Shown here: positions 57,945 through 64,000 of the stretch, piece by piece
How positions within the stretch are numbered: position 1 is the first letter of the stretch
Layout of the letters: the number at the start of each line of letters is the position of its first letter
Program-made: the position numbers and the translations under genes
Assembly (NCBI GenBank): GCA_032716605.1
Contig: CM064495.1
Coordinates: forward strand, 41,287,446 to 41,351,445
Source of the DNA: Paralithodes platypus
Taxonomy: Eukaryota; Arthropoda; Malacostraca; Decapoda; Lithodidae
DNA: 64,000 nucleotides
Reading direction: 5' to 3'
The notes under the pieces: generated by a model
The model's database searches: none
What the model was told of the DNA's origin: nothing
The model's input: only the letters and a program-made list of their open reading frames with translations

Positions 57945-59243
57945 ACCTATACATACTGTAAAGTACATACATACAAGTTTAAAGACTGCTTCATCCACAG
58001 AGAGTGTTGTTTCCATCCTTATACTGTACAGTAGTCATTAGCCTACAAACAATCTTGCCATAATATTGCCCCATCACAACATCACTGTGGCTGATGTTGG
58101 TATAATGCTAACAGTGCCTCAACAAGATGTAAATTTCCCCTGCAACATCCACAAAACACTAGCCTTAACTGTGCTAGAACAAAGCAGTAACAAGAAAGTA
58201 CTGGAACTATTACAGAGACTGAATGCACCACCGAAGTGGCGGGGGATGTGTGAATTATTGGTTACTTTCCCATTGAATTAAGCAGAATTAATATTGAATA
58301 GTTGAATTATACTTCTGCATTTCGCAATTCGTCCATTCCTAGCCAGTGGCAATGTAACTGCTTAAGGTCTGAAGGGACTTAAGATAAAGTTAAAACATCA
58401 CACAAATAAAATTTTAACCCTTTCAACCTAGTGACACCATATTATTTTTTATTGTAGCAACCGCCAGTGATTTTAATTAATGTAATAAGGTATTCCTTCT
58501 ACTGTGCCGTAAAATAGTTTGATTCAATTTGTCCCTTGATACATGGACATGGAAGTTGAATGAGAGGGACAGCTTTAGTGGAAGATAATTTTGTCAGAAT
58601 CCTGTTCTTTTATTTAAATATTTTATTTTGCTAAAGCGTTATTTCCACAGCAATTTTGATTAGTTCCTTTGCCATTATATTGTCTTGTCCTCATTTTGGT
58701 TTGTTTATTTTGCAAGTTTTACATTGTAATTGGTAGCTAGAAGTGGGGCAGCATGAACAACCAAAATCCTTACCATTTCTACTTATTGATCTTGTATAGC
58801 TTAAATGGGTAAAGGCACGGTACAATGTTGAATGGCCTTGATGAGCACCTGTCTCTCATTTGTAGCCATCAGTCACATAATTCAGACAAATTGTAAGATG
58901 AATGTGTACTAGGTTTTTTGAGACAACTTATGATTCCACAACATTATGCTGGCAAATTTGTGAAGACTATTTGCACTGGTAGCGGCTAGACAAGGCTGAC
59001 CATTATAGACAGAGAACAGACTTATTATAAGTATATTCATATTTGTTTTTACCAACCCGTTAATTAACTTACAAATATTTGTTTTTACCAACCCGTTAAT
59101 TAACTAACAAATAAACCTAATTAATGAAATAAAATAAAATTATGAATATGCCAGATCAGAGTTGTGGGGAATAAAACCCCACTTGTGTCGAACCCCTGAA
59201 AGACTCTACAATGGTATAAATAGCTATTGACTAATCCACAGAC
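57944..59243. other. Intron sequence with small repeats
   Basis: Contains a diverged relic of the 591-bp repeat end (58610-58735) and a 35-bp tandem duplication ending ACCAACCCGTTAATTAACT (59040-59108). No exon was recognised. Confidence 0.55.
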
Positions 59244-59403
59244 CTTTCCTTGAGGTTTTGTACTGGTAGAGTGACTGTGGAGTGAAGGCTTTAGCAATTG
59301 TGGGGGTGGAGAGTATCATGGGAGAGGTCCAGCTCAGACCCAACACTTCCACATGGTCGTGAACGTTCTCACCCACCCCGGGCAGATCCACTACCAAAGG
59401 AAT
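59244..59403 (-). CDS. GMC oxidoreductase exon
   Basis: The acceptor is TTCTTAAG and the donor AAAG|GTCTGT. It encodes IPLVVDLPGVGENVHDHVEV, then LGLSWTSPMILSTPTIAKAF and TPQSLYQYKTSRKG. DLPGVGxNxxDH is a near-invariant GMC motif directly after the second signature. Phase 0 entry, phase 1 exit. Confidence 0.94.
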
Positions 59404-59679
59404 CTTAAGAAAATCATAACTTATTAGTATTAGAAATAGTATGTGCAACTTCATTCATTATTACACAATCTAGAAGTAAATATAAACAATGTAAATTAAT
59501 TTTTCATTGTCTTAATATTTTTATTGTAGATGTTTTGATTCAGTTCAGCATTGGTTATGGGTTGGTGTTGAACATTCCCTGCTTGTTGTAGTTTGATCTG
59601 TGTATCTTTTGTAATATATTCTCTTATCTGTTTTGATAAACTTGGGATCCTCTCTATCCAGTGTATACAGTATTCCCTA

Positions 59680-60025
59680 GCATGGATCAGATGAAGCAAA
59701 TTCTGTGTTGAAAGGCGAGTGCCTCGCACTTGCCACAAGGGAGGGGGTATGCACTAAGAGAGCTCTGAAGAACACTTTGTTGTAGTAGCGATAGAAGAGT
59801 GAAAGAGATGCAACAATTGTGGCGTGTAGAAAGAGATTGGAGGGTACTAGTAAGAGGAAGCGAGTTGATGAGGCGAAATGCTCAACTCTACTCTTTTGAG
59901 AAGTGTGGTATGGGTGGAACCTACCATTTATGCTTACTCTTTGTTTCCTACCAATTAACCATGACCTAATCCATCTTAATAGAGTTCCCCCTATTCCATG
60001 AGTTTCTACTTTTCTCAACAATCTT
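59680..60025 (-). pseudogene. LINE fragment, internally deleted
   Basis: On the - strand it reads VETHGIGGTLLRWIRSWLIG, RKQRVSINGR, then, after a junction, TIVASLSLFYRYYNKVFFRA, which matches the fragment at 38345-38935. RT palm sequence is joined to the C-terminal tail, so the middle is missing. Confidence 0.65.
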
Positions 60026-60224
60026 TCGTGGGGGACTTTATTGAATAACTTACTGAAAACTAAATAAATTATATCCTAATTATTTGTCTTTGTCTTCCGC
60101 TTCGTATAATTGGGAAAAGAAGGTCAATAAAATGAAGCCCCGTTATACTTGAACTTATAGTTAACAGCTATGATTGTAAAAAGAACATAGTATGGTTGCC
60201 CAATGAAATTATGTATATTTTTAC

Positions 60225-60338
60225 CTGGTGATAGCGGAGGTGTTGTGCCGGGCCAACCCCTGATAGCATAAGTAACTTGGGTGACGCTACCGAGCCCGCT
60301 GACATGATCACCTCACGACGAGCCTTCACTGTCATAAC
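60225..60338 (-). CDS. GMC oxidoreductase exon with GMC signature 2
   Basis: The acceptor is GGCACAG and the donor CAG|GTAAAA. It encodes [38 protein letters not shown], 38 codons in phase 0. [16 protein letters not shown] is the PROSITE-type GMC signature 2. Confidence 0.95.
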
Positions 60339-61171
60339 CTGTGCCATAGTTATTGTCAAGGTTTATACATAATCAGTCGACCAATTCTAAATCATATTTC
60401 ATAGTACAGTATACTATATTCATGAAATTGGGACTAGACTTGGCATGCTTTGATTTCTTGTGCTGGTTTTAGTTGATCACCACAAGCATGAAAAATAAAT
60501 ATCCCAGTTACTGATGGACCCTTAAATTTTAATCAAAGAGTAGAAAACTAAACATTAGCTTGAAAGTGCAGTACAGTATGGTCATAGTTCGAGAAAATTT
60601 AAATAATAATATAAATACACAAACCTCCATTTGTTAGTACTATACACTCTAGATGGGGTCATTGTTACTAAACATATACAGTACTGTATGCATTTTACAT
60701 GACTTTTTAGCACACGGTTCATATAAGTAAAATAAACACACATGGAGAAGAAATAATGCATTATATGGTAGATATAAAAAATTCTGTCAGAATCGAAGGT
60801 AATTAATTCGCATATAACTACGTTCGTCACAGGCCAGTCTTATGCTCCTCGGGTTAAGTAATTAATTTCAACCTCTCACTCTTGATTTATGTCTCTCCAA
60901 CAATGTCCATGCTTCACTCCCATATCGGGATTACCACACTATCATGCAGTTACTTTTTTACTTTTATGCCTACCACCCTATTTCTTACTACTGCTTTCAC
61001 CATTTCTATAACCCTCCTCCCCTGCTGTAGGCTACCATCTCTCGCACTTCAGCCTCCAAACTCTTATCCTTGCCATCATTTAAGAGTATGACTTCTAGAA
61101 TATCCTACTGTATTGTTTTTGTATATTGTTGATAAATACATATGTTATGATACAAACGTAACACGACTAAC
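60339..61171. other. Intron sequence
   Basis: AT-rich. A short LINE relic near 60870-60920 (CAACCTCTCACTCTTGATTT, compare CACCCCTCACTCTTGGTTTG at 36424). Nothing else is recognised. Confidence 0.5.
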
Positions 61172-61225
61172 CTTACCGCCATGCTCTAACTTGACTGCTG
61201 TGGCTCTCTTGCCTGTAAATAACAC
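61172..61225 (-). CDS. GMC oxidoreductase short exon
   Basis: The acceptor is CTTTCAG and the donor AAG|GTTAGT. It encodes VLFTGKRATAVKLEHGGK, 18 codons in phase 0. An earlier GT (GCG|GTAAGG) would break the downstream frame, so the GTTAGT donor was chosen. Confidence 0.85.
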
Positions 61226-61615
61226 CTGAAAGAGAAGTCACTATTTAATCATAATACATTACAGTACTGTATTGGTGTTTATGCACAATGTTTATTTTAT
61301 AATTTATAATTTTTCATAACTTCCTGGAGTTTTGCAAAATATCCTAAAATATTGTTGTGGAGCATTTGTTTTAAATAGTATGTCTATATTGACTAATTTT
61401 ATGTACCATCATTCTTTACCATGTCAGTTCTTCATATTAAAATTGTTCACAGGCATATCACATGTGCGTACTAGCAGGGTTGTAAAGTTTCGGAGTCTGC
61501 TATTTTTGGGTGGGTCAGTGTTGGAGTTGTTCTTAGAGTTGGAGGTTGAAGTCATCATTTTGTTTTCGACTCCAGTGGGATGTGGAATGAGTCAATTTTA
61601 ACCTAACATTATGTT

Positions 61616-61801
61616 GTTGTCGTCGTTCCCTAGGCTGCCTGGCCGAACAGCCCCGAGTCCCTAAGGCCGAGATCGGGCTTATCCACAGGGCTCTCAATGA
61701 GTAGGTTATGTTGTTGGCATAAGTGATTTTGTGGAATGTAGTCTTCTATGATGTGTTTAATAGTATGGGGTGCTGTGTTACATCCTGGACAGGCGTCACC
61801 G
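61616..61801 (-). mobile_element. Truncated LINE 3' end
   Basis: A 10-bp duplication ACATTATGTT (61606-61615 and 61802-61811) flanks it. It matches the last roughly 180 bp of the LINE at 53600-53801. It lies in the GMC intron, 25 bp from the exon ending at 61837. Confidence 0.88.
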
Positions 61802-61836
61802 ACATTATGTTAAAAAATAAAATGCCAAGATATAAC

Positions 61837-61958
61837 CTGGTGGACGAGAGAGCTGTGGAGGATATGTAGGTTTGGCCTGGTAGCAGCAGGCTTCAGGTAT
61901 TCCTCAGCTGCTGAGGACCTCACACCGTCACGGATGGCAAAGGTTGCTTGAGAAAATC
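61837..61958 (-). CDS. GMC oxidoreductase exon (most upstream found)
   Basis: The acceptor is CGCCACCAG and the donor CACCAG|GTTATA. It encodes GFSQATFAIRDGVRSSAAEE, then YLKPAATRPNLHILHSSLVH plus Q. GFS...RDG.R.S.A..YL.P...RPNL.I is the family block following the substrate-side insertion. It enters in phase 1. The preceding exons were not found in 61,959-64,000. Confidence 0.92.
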
Positions 61959-62229
61959 CTGGTGGCGATATGGCATTTAATATTACATACATGTATACAC
62001 TTTAAAGTCTGAGTGATCCTTACTACACTTTAAAGACAGTGATCCTTAAGTGCTACAGTTTCAGCCTCACTTTTAACATTTAAGCTTAGAACCTGATCCT
62101 GTGTCTTTCTAGGACTACCCATCCATACAGCTCCCTCCTCGTTCAAACTTTCCAATTTTTACCTACACATGTGGAGGAGGTATGGAGGGGAATTATCTCA
62201 ATCCATATTGCTTTGTTTTGAGTGCCAGT
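61959..62229. other. Intron sequence, no feature recognised
   Basis: No coding similarity or repeat is evident. Confidence 0.4.
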
Positions 62230-62460
62230 TGGGTGTTTTGAACGTTTTTTTTTTATGCCTAAACTCTTAAAAGAGTCCCGGCGCCCAGTGAAACCTCTTA
62301 AGAGTCCTGGTGCCTTTCCCGAGTTAATGTCCATTCCTTGCAACAATGCAATCCACCTCCCATATGCTCCTGTCCTTCCTCCCCATACTATTCATCATAT
62401 TTTCATTGATTGCCCTGCACAATATCATCTAATTCGTAATGCTTGTTTTGGTAATTAATC
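62230..62460 (+). pseudogene. Probable LINE C-terminal fragment
   Basis: It reads PGAFPELMSIPC...LPPHTIHHIFIDCPAQYHL, which resembles the C-terminal H...C zinc-binding region of LINE ORF2. It is short and diverged. Confidence 0.4.
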
Positions 62461-62812
62461 TCTTGCCGAGATCCTATCCAATTCCCCTACTTTTTCCTTA
62501 TCCTCTATACTTATTGTTATTATTATTATTATTATTTTTATTTTTTATTTTTTTTGGCGTAGAATGCAGTCTCCTAACCGAAATGTGATCTAATCCTGTA
62601 GGTCAGCCCTGTGAGAATTTTGCTTGAAACTCAGCGGTCTGGTTAAACTTACTTTTATGTATTTATTTACTGTATTTATTAATAATAATAGCTGATTCTG
62701 ATACCCAGTTGCATTCAAAGATTCATAAGGTAGCTATGGGGCAAAACGTCTTAATGGAGTGAAACGGTATTAGATGAAGTGTATATAATTATGTATAAAG
62801 TTATGTGTGCAG

Positions 62813-63300
62813 ATTGGGAGGTTTGACGTACCTCCCAACCTACCAAATAGGAAAACCTACTATTTGGTAGTAGTCTTGGAAAATCCAACGTCAAGGCTAT
62901 TAACCTAATTGCAATGACGACTTGTCTATTTTGACTGCTATGTCGTCATTCCAACCGCGGTTAAAAAGAAAACGTCTAGAGTCTACTCCTTATCTTGCTC
63001 TAGGAGACGTACATTAACCAAAACTACCACCGAAGGTGAAAAAAGCATAGAAGAGAAGAAAAAGGGGTTTACCTTAGTTACCGCTCAAGGCCCATCCCGT
63101 ATTCCGTCATGCGCAGATCCCTGTCGAACGTGCGCATGAGCGACCCTCTCTTGTCATCACATCTCACGTCAGCAGAAGAACGCGGATGGGCAGGGGTCCG
63201 GCGTGAGGGAGGGTATTATGTACGTTGGATTTTCCAAGACTACTACCAAATAGTAGGTTTTCCTATTTGGTAGGTTGGGAGGTACGTCAAACCTCCCAAT
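62813..63300. repeat. Foldback structure with perfect 79-bp arms
   Basis: Arms 62813-62891 and 63222-63300 are perfect reverse complements around a 330-bp spacer. Each arm has an internal small hairpin (CCAAATAGG ... CTATTTGG). A partial extra copy of the inner arm sequence occurs at 63304-63335. It may be a MITE or the terminal inverted-repeat region of the tyrosine-recombinase element at 63773. Confidence 0.9.
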
Positions 63301-63772
63301 TTGTTAGTAGTCTTGGCAAATCCAACGTCAAGGCTGCATAACAAATAGGAGGAGGACATCCAAGCCCAACATACCAAAAAAAACAATGCATAAAACAAAA
63401 TTATGAATGACAAAGAAACACAAGTTAAACAAGAGAGTTTAATAAAAGAGTGAAAACTGAGGAGTAGCTAAAAAGAGCAGTTTTAACACGTGCCCGTCAT
63501 TCATAGTAATGCAAAACCATAGACTCGTCTGAAACCAAAAAGTACTGTACACAAAATCCCTTTTCTTCCAAAACGAACAAAAACATGGAACACAAAAATA
63601 AAACACAATTTTCAAGTTGGCAAAAAAAAAACTTATGTACTGTATACATATAACATGATCCCAAACTTGCAATCCAGTGTTGCAAACCCGTACTCCCCCC
63701 CCCCCTTTTCAAAGAAAACAAAGTAAAAGAAAGAGTGACAAGGGGGGAAGACCAGGCAACTTCGCGAGAGCT
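63301..63772. other. Sequence between foldback and recombinase
   Basis: A third copy of the inner arm motif (63304-63335), AT-rich sequence, then a C-run (63696-63706). No gene is recognised. Confidence 0.45.
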
Positions 63773-64000
63773 CTAGGAAACACGACTCCCGAGAGCTATC
63801 ACAGGCCGAGGGGGTCTAACAATGGACATGGAGAGGTAGGAGGAGACGAAGGTATGGACAGAAGACCACAAACCCGTCGAGGCGACGTCAGGCAACGAAC
63901 GAGTCTGCAGGAACCGTAAGGAGGCAGCAAAGGACCGCACATCGTGCGCAGAACCCCGACAAGCAGGGTTACTGGCACGAATGACCCGACAAATGTGGCG
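63773..64000 (-). CDS. Tyrosine recombinase C-terminus, DIRS/Ngaro-like (partial)
   Basis: A - strand frame enters from beyond the window and ends with TAG at 63773-63775. It reads ASNPACRGSAHDVRSFAASL, RFLQTRSLPDVASTGLWSSV and HTFVSSYLSMS. HDVR fits the H-x-x-R box of tyrosine recombinases, and the Tyr in SSYL, after W..V.TF, is the expected nucleophile. This pattern is typical of DIRS-type retroelements, whose recombinase inserts the circular DNA copy. The rest (gag, RT, RNase H) would lie past 64,000. The assignment rests on these motifs only. Confidence 0.7.
   Translation of the reverse strand, partial: RHICRVIRASNPACRGSAHDVRSFAASLRFLQTRSLPDVASTGLWSSVHTFVSSYLSMSIVRPPRPVIALGSRVS

Noticed and set aside
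57743..58041. ORFs with a long poly-lysine stretch
   Set aside because: Lysines come from the 47-base A-run.
58066..58281. 71-codon ORF in a GMC intron (MPHHNITVADVGIML...)
   Set aside because: No splice sites in frame with the GMC exons and no recognised similarity.

Overview
The window is eukaryotic, AT-rich and crowded with transposable elements. Host coding sequence is confined to short exons with canonical splice sites. An arthropod is likely, and a decapod crustacean is my best guess. The grounds are the insect/crustacean-style GMC oxidoreductase, the LINE, Gypsy, piggyBac and DIRS-like families, and the very common TACTGTA/TACAGTA motif. The species guess is inference, not something the sequence proves.

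Region 1 (1-27.7 kb) is built from an expanded intron/exon-like sequence. A 2.76-2.79 kb unit is repeated head to tail about 5.3 times (1-14.66 kb), and more diverged pieces continue to 27.7 kb. Each full unit holds three 48-nt segments between an AG acceptor and a GT donor. All are open in the same phase, so each would add 16 residues. They may be symmetric phase-1 exons of an unrecognised repeat-protein gene on the + strand. Two nested transposon stacks interrupt the region. One is a 1.7 kb TA-flanked element holding a 382-bp TA-flanked MITE (14,663-16,377). The other is a TA-flanked element carrying a complete piggyBac transposon (18,160-23,382), whose transposase is on the - strand and is frame-broken at its N-terminal part.

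Region 2 (27.7-34 kb) holds a decayed Penelope-type reverse transcriptase fragment, a 591-bp tandem duplication with dispersed relatives, a TTAA-flanked MITE and non-coding sequence.

Region 3 (34.1-62 kb) is the 3' part of a host GMC oxidoreductase gene on the - strand (glucose dehydrogenase-like). Nine exons are identified with matching phases and a stop codon; the N-terminal exons lie outside the window. The 18.2-kb intron between exons 54,943-55,120 and 36,711-36,784 is packed with retroelements. A LINE is duplicated in tandem inside a single pair of target-site duplications. Its first copy is split by a 9.4-kb LTR retrotransposon whose pol order is protease-integrase-reverse transcriptase-RNase H, a Gmr1-like order that is unusual for Ty3/gypsy. 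Its second copy is split by a short non-autonomous element with the same 3' tail as the LINE. SINEs, MITEs and truncated LINEs fill the other introns.

Region 4 (62-64 kb) contains a LINE remnant, a foldback structure with perfect 79-bp arms and, at the window edge, the C-terminal end of a tyrosine recombinase on the - strand. The last two may belong to one DIRS/Ngaro-type element. No rRNA gene, CRISPR array or prokaryotic feature was seen.
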